A DNA stretch of 64,000 bases from Mycobacterium sp. E3251 (GCF_001666835.1 NZ_LZJF01000068.1:1-64000), one strand, 5' to 3'; numbered from the stretch's first letter, positions 16,957 through 26,780 are shown. Notes: generated by a model from the letters alone, not told the origin. Numbers and translations are program-made.

Positions 16957-19310
16957 CAGCCGGCGATTTGCGGGTCATCCTCGCCATGCTCACGGGTGTA
17001 GATGCGCGCGGCGAGCCGGGCGTCGACCATCCGCTGGCGCAGCTCGGCGGCGCGGCTGGCCAGCCCGTCGACCCGGTCGATGACGTCCATCACCAAATGG
17101 AAGCGATCCAGATCGTTCAGCATCACCATGTCGAACGGCGTCGTGGTGGTTCCCCGCTCCTTGAACCCGCGCACGTGGATGTGCGGGTGGTTGGTGCGGC
17201 GGTAGGTGAGCCGGTGAATCAGCCAGGGGTAGCCGTGGTAGGCGAAGATGACCGGCTTGTCGCGGGTGAACAGCGCGTCGAACTCCTTGTCCGGCAGGCC
17301 ATGCGGGTGCTCGGAATCCGGCTGCAACCGCATCAGGTCGACGACGTTGACCACCCGGACCGCCAGCTCCGGCAGTTCGCGGCGCAGGATGTCGGCGGCA
17401 GCCAGCGTCTCCAGCGTCGGGATGTCCCCGGCGCAGGCCAGCACCACATCGGGTTCGCCGGTGGCGGTGCTCGCCCACGGCCAGATCCCCACGCCGCGTG
17501 CGCAGTGCGCGATGGCCTGGTCCATGTCCAGGTAGGCCAGCGCCGGCTGCTTGCCGGCGACGATGACGTTGATGTAGTCGCGGCTGCGCAGGCAATGGTC
17601 GGCCACCGACAGCAGCGTGTTGCCGTCCGGCGGCAGATACACCCGGGTCAATTCGGCCCGCTTGTTCGCCACCAGGTCGATGAAGCCGGGATCTTGGTGG
17701 GACGCGCCGTTGTGATCCTGGCGCCACACGTGCGAGGACAGCAGGTAGTTCAGCGACGCGATCGGTCGCCGCCACGGCAGCTCCAGGCTGGTGGCCAGCC
17801 ACTTGGCGTGCTGGTTGAGCATCGAGTCGACGATGTGGACGAACGCCTCGTAGCAGTTGAACAGGCCGTGCCGGCCGGTCAGCAGGTAGCCCTCCAACCA
17901 GCCCTGGCACAGGTGCTCGGAGAGCACCTCCATGACGCGGCCGTCGGGCGCGAGGTTCTCGTCGTCGGGCCCGAGCTCCGAGAGCCACACCTTGGCCGTC
18001 GACCCGTAGACGGCGTCCAGCCGGTTGGAGGCCGTCTCGTCGGGGCCCATCAGCCGGAACCGGTCGCGGTTGCGCGCGATCACGTCCCGCAGGAAGGTGC
18101 CCAGCACCCGGGTGGCCTCGTGGGTTTGCGTCGCCGGCTGCGACACCGTGACCGCGTAGTCACGGAAGTCCGGCAGGTCGAGGTCGTGCAGCAGCAGGCC
18201 GCCGTTGGCATGCGGATTGGCGCTCATCCGGCGATCGCCCACGGGCGCCACTGCCCGCAGCTCGGCGCGCAGCTTGCCGTTGCCGTCGAACAGCTCCTCC
18301 GGCCGGTAGCTGCGCAGCCACTCCTCGAGCTGCGCCCGATGCTGGGGATTGTCGTGCGTCTCGGCCAGCGGGACCTGATGCGCGCGCCAGGTGCCCTCGA
18401 CCTTCTTGCCGTCCACCACCTTCGGGCCGGTCCAGCCCTTGGGTGTGCGCAGCACGATCATCGGCCAGACGGGCCGCTGCGTCGCGTTGCCGCTGCGGGC
18501 GGCGCTTTGGATGGCCGCGATGTCGTCGAAGGCGTCGTCGAGCGCGGCGGCGAGCTGCTGGTGCACGTTGGCCGGGTCGTCACCGGCGACCGTGATGGGC
18601 CGGTAGCCATAGCCACGCAGCAGCGCCTCGAGTTCGGCGTGAGGGATGCGCGCCAGCACGGTCGGGTTGGCGATCTTGTAGCCGTTGAGCTGCAGGATGG
18701 GCAGCACCGCCCCGTCCGTGACCGGGTTGAGGAATTTGTTGGAATGCCAGCTGGCGGCCAGCGGCCCGGTCTCGGCCTCGCCGTCGCCGATCACGCAGGC
18801 CACGACGAGATCCGGGTTGTCGAACGCGGCGCCGTAGGCGTGCACCAGCGCATAGCCGAGCTCACCGCCCTCGTGGATGGAGCCGGGCGTCTGGGCGGCG
18901 ACGTGACTAGGAATGCCGCCGGGAAAAGAGAACTGCCGGAACAGCTTTCGCAGCCCTTCGGCGTCCTCCTCGATGCCGGTGTACACCTCGCTGTAGGTGC
19001 CCTCGAGATAGGCGTTGGCGACCAGTGCGGGGCCGCCGTGGCCGGGCCCGGTGACGTAGATGACGCTGGCGTCGCGGTCGCGGATGACTCGGTTCAGGTG
19101 CGCATAGATCAGGTTCAGCGCCGGGGTGGTTCCCCAGTGGCCCAGCAGCCGCGGTTTGACGTGCTCGGCCGCCAGCGGTTCGGTCAGCAGCGGGTTGTCC
19201 AGCAGGTAGATCTGTCCGACCGACAGATAGTTGGCGGCGCGCCAGTATGCGTTGATCAGGTCGAGTTGGTCGTCGGCAAGGGGAGCGGTTGTCTGGGTTT
19301 GTAGGCTCAC
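16917..19310 (-). CDS. xfp: Xylulose-5-phosphate/fructose-6-phosphate phosphoketolase
   Basis: A 797-residue thiamine-diphosphate enzyme that cleaves xylulose-5-P (and fructose-6-P) with phosphate to acetyl-phosphate plus glyceraldehyde-3-P or erythrose-4-P. Signature stretches are [18 protein letters not shown], the ThDP region [19 protein letters not shown] followed by GDGEAETGP, and [12 protein letters not shown]. The full length equals the family norm. The C-terminal dozen residues are encoded by the first unit of a 60-bp tandem repeat. In M. tuberculosis a different gene (Rv1864c) occupies this spot. Acetate kinase or phosphotransacetylase to use acetyl-phosphate would have to be elsewhere. 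Confidence 0.96.
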   Translation of the reverse strand: MSLQTQTTAPLADDQLDLINAYWRAANYLSVGQIYLLDNPLLTEPLAAEHVKPRLLGHWGTTPALNLIYAHLNRVIRDRDASVIYVTGPGHGGPALVANAYLEGTYSEVYTGIEEDAEGLRKLFRQFSFPGGIPSHVAAQTPGSIHEGGELGYALVHAYGAAFDNPDLVVACVIGDGEAETGPLAASWHSNKFLNPVTDGAVLPILQLNGYKIANPTVLARIPHAELEALLRGYGYRPITVAGDDPANVHQQLAAALDDAFDDIAAIQSAARSGNATQRPVWPMIVLRTPKGWTGPKVVDGKKVEGTWRAHQVPLAETHDNPQHRAQLEEWLRSYRPEELFDGNGKLRAELRAVAPVGDRRMSANPHANGGLLLHDLDLPDFRDYAVTVSQPATQTHEATRVLGTFLRDVIARNRDRFRLMGPDETASNRLDAVYGSTAKVWLSELGPDDENLAPDGRVMEVLSEHLCQGWLEGYLLTGRHGLFNCYEAFVHIVDSMLNQHAKWLATSLELPWRRPIASLNYLLSSHVWRQDHNGASHQDPGFIDLVANKRAELTRVYLPPDGNTLLSVADHCLRSRDYINVIVAGKQPALAYLDMDQAIAHCARGVGIWPWASTATGEPDVVLACAGDIPTLETLAAADILRRELPELAVRVVNVVDLMRLQPDSEHPHGLPDKEFDALFTRDKPVIFAYHGYPWLIHRLTYRRTNHPHIHVRGFKERGTTTTPFDMVMLNDLDRFHLVMDVIDRVDGLASRAAELRQRMVDARLAARIYTREHGEDDPQIAGWTWESSEQNERSE

Positions 19311-19349
19311 TCCGCCGATTGTCCGCGCCCGCGGTGAACGGCGCCCGAC

Positions 19350-19483
19350 GCGATCGCCGACTACTCCTGATGGCGGCGACCCGCTTCGCCCGGCTCCGCC
19401 GCGCTCGCGATCGCCGACTACTCCTCATGGCGGCGACCCGCTTCGCCCGGCTCCGCCGCGCTCGCGATCGCCGACTACTCCTC
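19350..19483. repeat. 57-bp tandem repeat (2 copies plus 20 bp) at the 3' end of the SDR gene
   Basis: Copies start at 19350 and 19407 and a partial third at 19464; they differ at one base (CTCCTG versus CTCCTC). The partial copy overlaps the last codons and stop of the SDR gene at 19475. As at xfp, the 3' end of a minus-strand gene has been amplified, again by a multiple of three. The unit includes a GC-rich stretch CGCTTCGCCCGGCTCCGCCG. It fills most of the gap between the SDR gene and xfp. Confidence 0.93.
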
Positions 19484-20323
19484 GCCGCGAGCCCGCGACT
19501 CGTAGGCCCTGCGCTTCTCGGCGTCGACGTCGTCGGTGAAGACGTGCTCGCCGCCGAGCGCGCGGTTCAGCCCTTCGGACAGCGCGCGGGGCATGAACTT
19601 CTGCGACGCGATGATCGCGCCGGCGGTCTTCGTGACCCGCACCCGCGGCCGGGGATGAGCCACCAGTTTGACGATCGCCTCCGCGATGTCGGCCGGCTCG
19701 GCGTTCTTGATGCCCTTGGCGCCCGAGGTGCCGGCGATCAACTCGGTGTTCACGAACGTCGGCATGACGACCGAGAACTTGACGCCCGCCTTGCGGCATT
19801 CCAGCCGGGCGGTATCGGTGAAGCCGATCACCGCATGCTTGCTGGCGCAGTAGGTGGCGGCCCCGGCGATGTAGGTCTCCCCGGCGAGTGAGGCGACGTT
19901 GATGACGTGTCCGGACCGGCGGGGGACCATGCGCTGGGCCGCCAGCTTGCTGCCCAGGACGACGCCGTAGACGTTGATGTCGAGGACGCGCCGGGTGACG
20001 GCGTCCGGCTCGTCGACCATCCGGCCGAGCGGCATGATGCCGGCGTTGTTGACCAGCACGTCGATCGGGCCGAGTTGGCGCTCGACCTCGTCCAGGAAGT
20101 CCGCGAACGAGTGCGGGTCGGTGACGTCGAGCTTGCCGTACACGTCCAGGCCCAGCGCGGAGCCGGATTCCTTCACCCGCACCTCGTCGATGTCACCGAT
20201 TGCCACTTTGGCGCCCAGATTGTGCAGCGCGGTCGCGGTGGCCAACCCGATGCCGCGGGCGCCGCCGGTGATCACGATTACCTTGCCGCGGACCTTCAGC
20301 CCGACGGACGCCGTGTCTGCCAT
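19475..20323 (-). CDS. Short-chain dehydrogenase/reductase (Rv1865c type)
   Basis: A 282-residue classical SDR. The NAD(P)-binding TGGARGIG lies near 17-24, NNAG (VLVNNAGIM) follows, and the catalytic set is Ser (NVASLAGE) and Tyr/Lys in YCASKHAV. It oxidises or reduces an unknown carbonyl/alcohol. The ATG at 20323 was chosen for its GGAGGG; an in-frame ATG at 20356 has no homology. It corresponds to Rv1865c. Its last codons overlap the 57-bp tandem repeat. Confidence 0.9.
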   Translation of the reverse strand: MADTASVGLKVRGKVIVITGGARGIGLATATALHNLGAKVAIGDIDEVRVKESGSALGLDVYGKLDVTDPHSFADFLDEVERQLGPIDVLVNNAGIMPLGRMVDEPDAVTRRVLDINVYGVVLGSKLAAQRMVPRRSGHVINVASLAGETYIAGAATYCASKHAVIGFTDTARLECRKAGVKFSVVMPTFVNTELIAGTSGAKGIKNAEPADIAEAIVKLVAHPRPRVRVTKTAGAIIASQKFMPRALSEGLNRALGGEHVFTDDVDAEKRRAYESRARGEE

Positions 20324-20394
20324 TTTCGTACCCTCCGGAGTCTTGACGGGTGTCAACTAGGCAATCTGACCCCAGATCGTCGAATACTGCAACG

Positions 20395-20904
20395 ATGACC
20401 CAGGTGCGGGCGGCGGTCCCGGCGGACGCCTACGAGGTGGCCTGTTTACACGTGCGGTCGTGGCAGTCGGCCTACCGGGGGCTCATCGGCCGCGCCTACC
20501 TGGACAACCTCACCCCGGAGGCGTTGGTCGACCGGTACACCTTCGGCCGCGTGGGGTTGCGGATGCCGTCCACCTTGGTCGCGGTCGAGGGGTCCGCGAT
20601 CCGCGGCTTCGCCACCACGGGCCTATGTCGTGAAAACGACCTACCGAACTTTGGTGAGCTGATGGCGCTGTATGTCGACCCGGACCATCTGGGTGCGGGG
20701 GTGGGGCGCTCGCTGATGGTGGCCGCCCGGGAGCGGTTGCGGCGAGTCGGTGCGCGAGGCGCCGTGCTGTGGGCGCTGGAGGGCAACACCCGCGCGCTGA
20801 GCTTTTACGGGCGTGACGGGTGGCGGCCCGACGGGTCTTGCCGCGCAGCGGATTTCGGCACTGACACGCGGCGCTTGGTCCGTTACCGGATAGAGCCGGT
20901 GTAG
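20395..20904 (+). CDS. GNAT-family N-acetyltransferase
   Basis: A 169-residue acetyltransferase. Core GNAT motif A is visible as LYVDPDHLGAGVGRSLM (Q/RxxGxG/A acetyl-CoA loop), with motif B near LWALEGNTRALSFYGRDGW. It transfers acetyl from acetyl-CoA to an unknown amine. The start at 20395 (MTQVRAAVPADAYEV) gives the normal N-terminus. It begins an accessory block, absent at this position in M. tuberculosis, that runs to the undecaprenyl-diphosphatase. Confidence 0.88.
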   Translation: MTQVRAAVPADAYEVACLHVRSWQSAYRGLIGRAYLDNLTPEALVDRYTFGRVGLRMPSTLVAVEGSAIRGFATTGLCRENDLPNFGELMALYVDPDHLGAGVGRSLMVAARERLRRVGARGAVLWALEGNTRALSFYGRDGWRPDGSCRAADFGTDTRRLVRYRIEPV

Positions 20905-20912
20905 CGGCGCGA

Positions 20913-21410
20913 TCACCAACCCGTCGAGCCGGGGATGCCTTTGAACGGGCCGGTCACCCAGCTGGTGATCCAGCCGCCGTAGAAGCCGCCGGGTTGGGGC
21001 ACGACGACCTCTCCGTTGACCGTGCAACGGTCGACATTGGCGGCCATCACCGCGACCGCCCCGGCGATGGCTTCGAATCCGGGCGTCGGACTCACATAGC
21101 TCCAAGCCGATTTCGGCGCGACGACGCCGCCGCCCAGCAGATCGTAATAGGTTGCCCGGCCTTTGAATTCACACCAGGAGCTGCCGGACGTCTCACGCAG
21201 CGCCCCCTCGGCGAACGCGTCACGCGGGAGGTAATACGTCGGCGGATGACTGGTCTCGAGCACCCGCCAGGCCCGACGGGTGGATGCGATGACTTCACCA
21301 CCCAACTCGACGGTGATGCGACCGGTGAACGGCTCGACGCGGGGCGGGCGCGGGTAGTCCCACACCGACTCGCGGCGTGGTGCGGCGGCTTCAGATTCGG
21401 AGTGGCTCAT
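20913..21410 (-). CDS. DUF427 domain protein
   Basis: A 165-residue protein with the DUF427 pattern: WDYPRPPRVEPF near the N-terminus, VLETSHPPTYYLPRDAF, and CEFKGRATYYDLL, with an aromatic-rich C-terminus. The domain is a small beta-barrel-like fold of unknown function found widely in actinobacteria and cyanobacteria. It ends a few bases from the convergent GNAT gene. Confidence 0.87.
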   Translation of the reverse strand: MSHSESEAAAPRRESVWDYPRPPRVEPFTGRITVELGGEVIASTRRAWRVLETSHPPTYYLPRDAFAEGALRETSGSSWCEFKGRATYYDLLGGGVVAPKSAWSYVSPTPGFEAIAGAVAVMAANVDRCTVNGEVVVPQPGGFYGGWITSWVTGPFKGIPGSTGW

Positions 21411-21467
21411 GCGTTGCCTCGACTCGTCGGTTACTTCGTACCTCCGGCCAGGCTAGGGGCGGCCGGT

Positions 21468-23081
21468 CTATGGCCAGTATTCATTCATCGGCTGCGCGAA
21501 TTTGTCGTTGTTGGTGAGGCGGGGAAGGTGCAGGGCGTCTTCGATGGTGCGCAGCAGGCTGTAGTGGTCGTTATGGGTGGCCGCGACGAAATGACCCTGG
21601 CGCATACCGGAGTTCGGCGATGGGATGACGATCATGGGCACGTGGTTGCCCTCGTTGCCGATCGTCAACGACAGGTTGTTGTAGTCCTCGTCCCAGGTGA
21701 TGAAGATCGCGCTGCGTTGGGTCTGGAACGCGGGCGAATTCACGATCGTCGGCAGCACCTGCTGCAGGAACTGGTCGCCGGCCTTGATGTTGTATTGGTG
21801 GAACGTCAGTTCGCTGCCGATGAAGCGTACGTTGACGGGGCCTTCCATGTTGTGGTCCTCGTCCGCGGCGAACCACACGAAGTTCGGGGTGGTGTTGGCC
21901 GACGCGAGATCCGTAGCCATCCGTGGCAGCGGCAACACATGCGCCTGGCACCGGGCGGCGTTGGACACGATGTCGTGGAAGGCGAGGAACGGGAGCTCAC
22001 CGGGGGAGTAGCCCCCACTCGACGCGGTGGCACACGGGGTGGGCATGGACTGTTCGTAGCCGGCCCACGTCTTGTTCGCCGCCTCGAGCGTGTCGGCCAG
22101 GTTCGGTGCGTCGAAACAGTTCATCGCGCAGTCGTAGTTCGCGCCGAAGTCGGACCCACCGAGGACGGGGAAATAGTTCGGGTTGCTCGGGTGGGTCAGG
22201 GCGTAGTAGTTGGACCCGTATCCGTAGGTGTTGATGAGGCTGTTGATGTAGGGCGCATTCGGGCTGCCGACAACGTCTTTGACGCCGTGGTTCTCCATGT
22301 AGACCAGGAACACGTGATCGAGGGGGCCGACGGTGGAGTTCGGCGGCGCGGGTAGCGGCGGGGCGGGCAAAGGGACGCCGACCGTGAAGGAAATGTTGTC
22401 GGCATACGAGTGGTTGTAGGCGCCGCCCGCCCAGTGGGTGTCCTTGAAGGTCACGGTCACCCGCGCGCGGGTTGTGCCCGCGGGAATGGTTCCCGTGGTG
22501 TCGCGTTCGACCAGTTCGGTCTGGAAGCCGCGCTGCAGTATCGAGACCGGCCCGATTTTGGCTGTGCCCAAAGGTGATTGGCCGGGCCCCAAGAAGTCAG
22601 CGGTGACCGACGCCTCGGACAGTTCCAGCCGGTTGCCGCCGAGCCAACCACTCAGCGTGAAGGGCACGTTGCCGTTGTTGATGGCCGCCGCCGCGCCGCT
22701 GAGATCGACGATTTGTGAGATTGTGGACGTCGCCACGTTTCCGCCGCCGAAGTACTGCGCACCGCCGTCGGGTGGGCCGTGCTGGGCGGACGGAAACGCC
22801 AGGAACTTCGGCATGGTCGGCCCCGGCGACCCGAGGGGCGAGGGCAGCCGGACCAGGGTGTTGTATTTGATCACCGTCGGCGTGCCGGTCACGGTCCAGC
22901 CGGGGATCGATACTCCGCTGTATCCCGACAGTGAGGGGTCCCCGAGCTCGGCGCCCGGGTTGACCAACAGATTCGGGCTCATCGGAGCGGCGGCGGTCGC
23001 TCTGGGTGCGGTGAACGCCGACAGCACCAGCATGCCGGCCCCGATCGCGGCGCCGGCCGCCCGGCAAAGGCGACAGAACAT
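21468..23081 (-). CDS. Secreted phosphoesterase of the alkaline phosphatase superfamily
   Basis: A 537-residue exported protein with a signal peptide of about 31 residues. Residues about 35-240 form a beta-rich domain with GWTVTGTP and the paired ISQIVDLSG pattern, resembling a DUF642/galactose-binding-like sandwich. The C-terminal half is a PF04185-type phosphoesterase related to phospholipase C and acid phosphatases: HVFLVYMENHG (metal ligands in MENH), FAADEDHNMEG, TWDEDYNN and HVPMIVI. Likely substrate: extracellular phospholipid or phosphate ester. The beta domain plus PF04185 combination is notable. It belongs to the accessory block. Confidence 0.85.
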   Translation of the reverse strand: MFCRLCRAAGAAIGAGMLVLSAFTAPRATAAAPMSPNLLVNPGAELGDPSLSGYSGVSIPGWTVTGTPTVIKYNTLVRLPSPLGSPGPTMPKFLAFPSAQHGPPDGGAQYFGGGNVATSTISQIVDLSGAAAAINNGNVPFTLSGWLGGNRLELSEASVTADFLGPGQSPLGTAKIGPVSILQRGFQTELVERDTTGTIPAGTTRARVTVTFKDTHWAGGAYNHSYADNISFTVGVPLPAPPLPAPPNSTVGPLDHVFLVYMENHGVKDVVGSPNAPYINSLINTYGYGSNYYALTHPSNPNYFPVLGGSDFGANYDCAMNCFDAPNLADTLEAANKTWAGYEQSMPTPCATASSGGYSPGELPFLAFHDIVSNAARCQAHVLPLPRMATDLASANTTPNFVWFAADEDHNMEGPVNVRFIGSELTFHQYNIKAGDQFLQQVLPTIVNSPAFQTQRSAIFITWDEDYNNLSLTIGNEGNHVPMIVIPSPNSGMRQGHFVAATHNDHYSLLRTIEDALHLPRLTNNDKFAQPMNEYWP

Positions 23082-23244
23082 TCAGGCATCCCCCCGGTGG
23101 TACGGCGCCGCGCGTTGCTCCGTAGATCGTGAGCTACGTCACTGCTGCGCACCTAGCCGTTGCACGAATCGATACGCAGCAGTTGCCGTTTGGTGACCGA
23201 GTCGGTGAAGAGATGGCAGAAGAAATCGTGTAAGCCGTTGCGCG

Positions 23245-24162
23245 TCAGCTGACGGCGAGCCACACCAGGCTGGCGCCGCCGGCCAGGGCGCAGTAGATGG
23301 CGAACGGCGTGAGGGTGCGGGTTTGGAAGTACTGCGTCAGGAACCGCACGGCGAGGTAGGCGCACACGAAGGAGGCGACGCTACCGGCCAGCACCTGGCC
23401 CCCTATCCCGCTCGCTTGGGGCCCGAACAACTCCGGGATCTTGTACAAGCCGGCGGCCAGGATGATCGGCGTCGCCAACAAAAAGGAGAACCGGGCGGCG
23501 TCCTCGTGGGACAGGCCGCGCCACAGGCCGGCCACCATGGTGATGCCCGAACGGCTGATGCCGGGCAGCAGCGCCAGGATCTGCGCGGCGCCGATCAGGA
23601 TGCCACGGCGCAAGGGGAGTTGGGCCAGGCGGTTGTCGACGGCCTCCCCGGTGTGCAGGGGTTGTTCACCCACCGGCCGCTCGTGGTCGGCCGCGGGCGC
23701 TACCCGCCGGCGCAGCACCTCGCCCGCGTACAGCGCGATGCCGTTGAGCAGCAGGAAAATCGCCGCCGGGACGGGCCTGCCGAGTGTGGTGCGGAACGTT
23801 TTTTCCAGGACCAGCCCCGCCAGGCCGACCGGAATCGTGGCCCCCACGATGAGCCAGGCGAGCCGCTCGTCGGGGGTGTTGATCCGGCGATGCCGCAATG
23901 ACGACACAAATCCGGCCACGATGCGCAGCCAGTCCCGCCAGAAGAACACCAGCAGCGCGGCGGCCGTGGCCACATGCAGGCCGACGATGAACGCCAGGTA
24001 GGGCGATTGGGGGGCCGAGACGCTCAGGTCTTCGGCCCACCGGCCGCCGACCACCGCGGGCACCAGCACCGCATGCCCGAGGCTGGAAACCGGGAACAGC
24101 TCGGTGACGCCCTGGAACGCGCCGACCACCACCGCCTCGATGTAGGTCAAGTGCGCGCTCAT
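23245..24162 (-). CDS. uppP: Undecaprenyl-diphosphatase (BacA/UppP family)
   Basis: A 305-residue polytopic membrane enzyme that dephosphorylates undecaprenyl diphosphate to recycle the lipid carrier of peptidoglycan synthesis. Active-site motifs are GVTELFPVSSLGHAVL and LLPGISRSGITM (the PGxSRSG motif). GGAGG precedes the ATG. The M. tuberculosis uppP (Rv2136c) is elsewhere, so this is probably a second copy. A long loop (about 150-185, with many charged residues) splits the two halves. It could raise bacitracin tolerance. Confidence 0.9.
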   Translation of the reverse strand: MSAHLTYIEAVVVGAFQGVTELFPVSSLGHAVLVPAVVGGRWAEDLSVSAPQSPYLAFIVGLHVATAAALLVFFWRDWLRIVAGFVSSLRHRRINTPDERLAWLIVGATIPVGLAGLVLEKTFRTTLGRPVPAAIFLLLNGIALYAGEVLRRRVAPAADHERPVGEQPLHTGEAVDNRLAQLPLRRGILIGAAQILALLPGISRSGITMVAGLWRGLSHEDAARFSFLLATPIILAAGLYKIPELFGPQASGIGGQVLAGSVASFVCAYLAVRFLTQYFQTRTLTPFAIYCALAGGASLVWLAVS

Positions 24163-24326
24163 ATCAGATGCCTCCGTCGGATCGTTCGCCCGTGGCTTCG
24201 CCGATCGGCCTGTGACGATAGCCGACCGCGAGTCCGCCCTCCCAATCAGCTTGCCCAGTTGGCTTTTTGGCTGGTGGGGGGACCGTCCGCCGGGCCGGCC
24301 ACCGCACCGGCGGGTACGGTGTGCTG

Positions 24327-26720
24327 ATGTCCGACGGGCTGCTTGACGCCGTGCGCGTCCTCGACTTGTCGAGCGGTAACGGCGACGCGGTGACGCGCCT
24401 GTTCGCCGACTTGGGCGCCGACGTGCTCAAGGTCGAACCCCCTACCGGAAGCCCGGCGCGTGATTCGCCGCCGATGCTGGCCGGCGCGAGCATCCCGTTT
24501 GCCGTGCACAACGCCAACAAGCGCAGCGTGGTGCTGGACCCGTTCGACGAGGACGACTGCGGCGTGTTCCTCGACCTGGCCGCCCAGGCCGACATCGTCG
24601 TCGACGACGGCTTCTATGGGGAGGCCCCGACCTTCGGGACGTCGGTGGAGGAGCTGGCCGCCCAGCACCCGCATCTGGTCGTGCTCTCGATCACCGACTT
24701 CGGCGCCACGGGGCCGCGGTCGCTGTGGCGGGCCACCGATCCGGTGTTGTACGCGATGTCCGGCTCGCTGTCACGCTCGGGTCCCACCACCGGCACCCCG
24801 GTGTTGCCGCCGGACGGTATCGCGTCGGCCACCGCCGCCGCCCAGGCGGCCTGGGCAACCCTCGTCGCGTATTACAACCGATTGCGTTGTGGCACCGGCG
24901 AATACATCGACTTCTCGCGTTTCGATGCTGTGGTCATGTCGCTCGATCCGGCGTTCGGCGCGCATGGGCAGGTCGCGGCCGGCATCCGCCGCACCGGGCA
25001 GTGGCGGGGGCGCCCGAAGAACCAGGACGCGTACCCGATTTACCCCTGCAAGGACGGTTACGTCCGGCTGTGCGTGATGGCGCCGCGCCAATGGCGAGGC
25101 CTGCGGCGCTGGCTGGGCGAGCCGGCCGACTTCCAGGACCCGAAATACGACGTGATCGGGGCGCGCTTCGCCGCGTGGCCGCAGATCAGCGAGTTGGTCC
25201 AGGCGCTGTTCGCCGAACAGACCATGAAGGATCTGGTTGCCGCGGGGCAGGCTCATGGCGTGCCGATCGCCGCCGTGCTGACGCCGTCGTGGGTGATGGA
25301 TTCCGAGCACTTTCAGGCGGTGGGCGCGGTCACCGACGTCGAGTTGGTCCCGGGGGTGCGCACCCGCGTGCCCACCGGTTACTTCGTCGTCGATGGACTG
25401 CACGCGGGTTTCCGCAGCCCGGCCCCGGCCGCGGGGCGGGACGGACCGGGCTGGCGGGGGAACCCGGCGGTCGTGCAATCGCCCTCGGGCCGCGTCGGCG
25501 ACTATCCGTTTGCGGGACTTCGCATCTTGGATCTGGGCATCATCGTCGCCGGCGGCGAGTTGAGCCGGCTCTTCGGCGACCTCGGCGCCGAGGTCATCAA
25601 AATCGAAAGCGCCGAATACCCGGACGGGTTGCGGCAGGCCCGTGCCGGAGACGCCATGAGCGAGTCGTTCGCCTGGACGCATCGCAACAACCTGGCGATG
25701 GGTCTGGATCTGCGCAGCCCCGCGGGCAAGGGGATCTTCACTCGGCTCGTCGCGGAGTCCGACACCGTCTTCGCCAACTTCAAGCCGGGAACGCTTACCG
25801 CGCTTGGCTTTTCCTACCACGATCTGCGTGCCGTCAACCCGCGGATCGTGCTTGCCGAGAGCAGCGCCTACGGCGACCAAGGCCCATGGAGCACCCGCAT
25901 GGGCTACGGGCCGCTGGTCCGCGCCGCGACCGGTGTCACGCGGTTGTGGACGGCCGACGAACCGGAGAATCGGAACCACACTGGGCGGCATGCCTTTTAC
26001 GATGCGACGACCATCTTCCCCGACCACGTCGTCGGGCGGATCACCGCGATCGCGGCGCTGGCCGCGCTGATCCACCGCCACCGGACGGGCGGCGGGTCGC
26101 ACGTGCACATCTCGCAAGCCGAAGCCGTGATCAACCAACTCGACACCTTGTACGTCACCCAGGCCGCCCTGGCCGCGGGCGTCCCGAGAATCTCCGAGAC
26201 CACCAGCCTGCACGCCGTCTGTCCGTGCGCGGGCGACGACGAGTGGTGCGTCATATCGATCGAATCCGATGACGAATGGCGTTGCGCCGCAGGTGTTTTC
26301 CATCACCCGGAATGGGCGGACGATCCGCGCTTCGCGACCGGTGAGGCGCGGCTGGCCAATCGGCGAGAGCTGGTTGAATTGGTGTCGGCGTGGACCCGCA
26401 CCCGCACACCGGTACGGGCCGCCCAGCTGCTGCAATCCTCCGGCGTTGCGGCCGGGCCGATGAACCGGCCGCCGGACATCTTGGAGGACCCCCAGCTGGT
26501 CGAGCGAAAACTCTATGCCGAGATGCTGCACCCCCTCATCGAGCGTCCGCTGCCGGCCGAGACGGGCCCCGCGCCGTTCCAGCACATCCCGCCGGCCCCG
26601 CAGCGCCCGGCGCCACTGCCAGGCCAGGACACCGTCGAGATCTGCCGGAAGGTACTGGGCATGGGCGACCCGGAGATCGACCGGCTCGTCGCCGACGGCG
26701 CGCTGTTCGGGCCGCCCTGA
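24327..26720 (+). CDS. Tandem-domain CaiB/BaiF CoA-transferase (Rv1866 type)
   Basis: A 797-residue class III CoA-transferase with two family domains in one chain. Residues about 1-370 start with VRVLDLSSGNGDAVTRLFADLGADVLK; residues about 395-790 start with LRILDLGIIVAGGELSRLFGDLGAEVIK. The second copy has DLRSPAGKGIF and the fuller active-site region. In the first the equivalent parts are more divergent, so one half may be catalytic and the other structural. It moves CoA between acyl groups. The ATG at 24327 was preferred to an upstream frame start. It is followed by a thiolase-like gene, suggesting acyl-CoA degradation. It corresponds to Rv1866. Confidence 0.92.
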   Translation: MSDGLLDAVRVLDLSSGNGDAVTRLFADLGADVLKVEPPTGSPARDSPPMLAGASIPFAVHNANKRSVVLDPFDEDDCGVFLDLAAQADIVVDDGFYGEAPTFGTSVEELAAQHPHLVVLSITDFGATGPRSLWRATDPVLYAMSGSLSRSGPTTGTPVLPPDGIASATAAAQAAWATLVAYYNRLRCGTGEYIDFSRFDAVVMSLDPAFGAHGQVAAGIRRTGQWRGRPKNQDAYPIYPCKDGYVRLCVMAPRQWRGLRRWLGEPADFQDPKYDVIGARFAAWPQISELVQALFAEQTMKDLVAAGQAHGVPIAAVLTPSWVMDSEHFQAVGAVTDVELVPGVRTRVPTGYFVVDGLHAGFRSPAPAAGRDGPGWRGNPAVVQSPSGRVGDYPFAGLRILDLGIIVAGGELSRLFGDLGAEVIKIESAEYPDGLRQARAGDAMSESFAWTHRNNLAMGLDLRSPAGKGIFTRLVAESDTVFANFKPGTLTALGFSYHDLRAVNPRIVLAESSAYGDQGPWSTRMGYGPLVRAATGVTRLWTADEPENRNHTGRHAFYDATTIFPDHVVGRITAIAALAALIHRHRTGGGSHVHISQAEAVINQLDTLYVTQAALAAGVPRISETTSLHAVCPCAGDDEWCVISIESDDEWRCAAGVFHHPEWADDPRFATGEARLANRRELVELVSAWTRTRTPVRAAQLLQSSGVAAGPMNRPPDILEDPQLVERKLYAEMLHPLIERPLPAETGPAPFQHIPPAPQRPAPLPGQDTVEICRKVLGMGDPEIDRLVADGALFGPP

Positions 26721-26780
26721 CGCGCGGGGAATCCGGCCCGCGCGACCACCCGGATCGATAGCCACGCTAAATTCACTGTC

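Noticed and set aside
16968..19304. A 778-codon plus-strand frame opposite xfp
   Set aside because: Shadow of the phosphoketolase gene, caused by high GC at codon position three.
16821..19483. Tandem repeats as a CRISPR array
   Set aside because: The repeats are contiguous without spacers, only two to three copies, and overlap gene ends.
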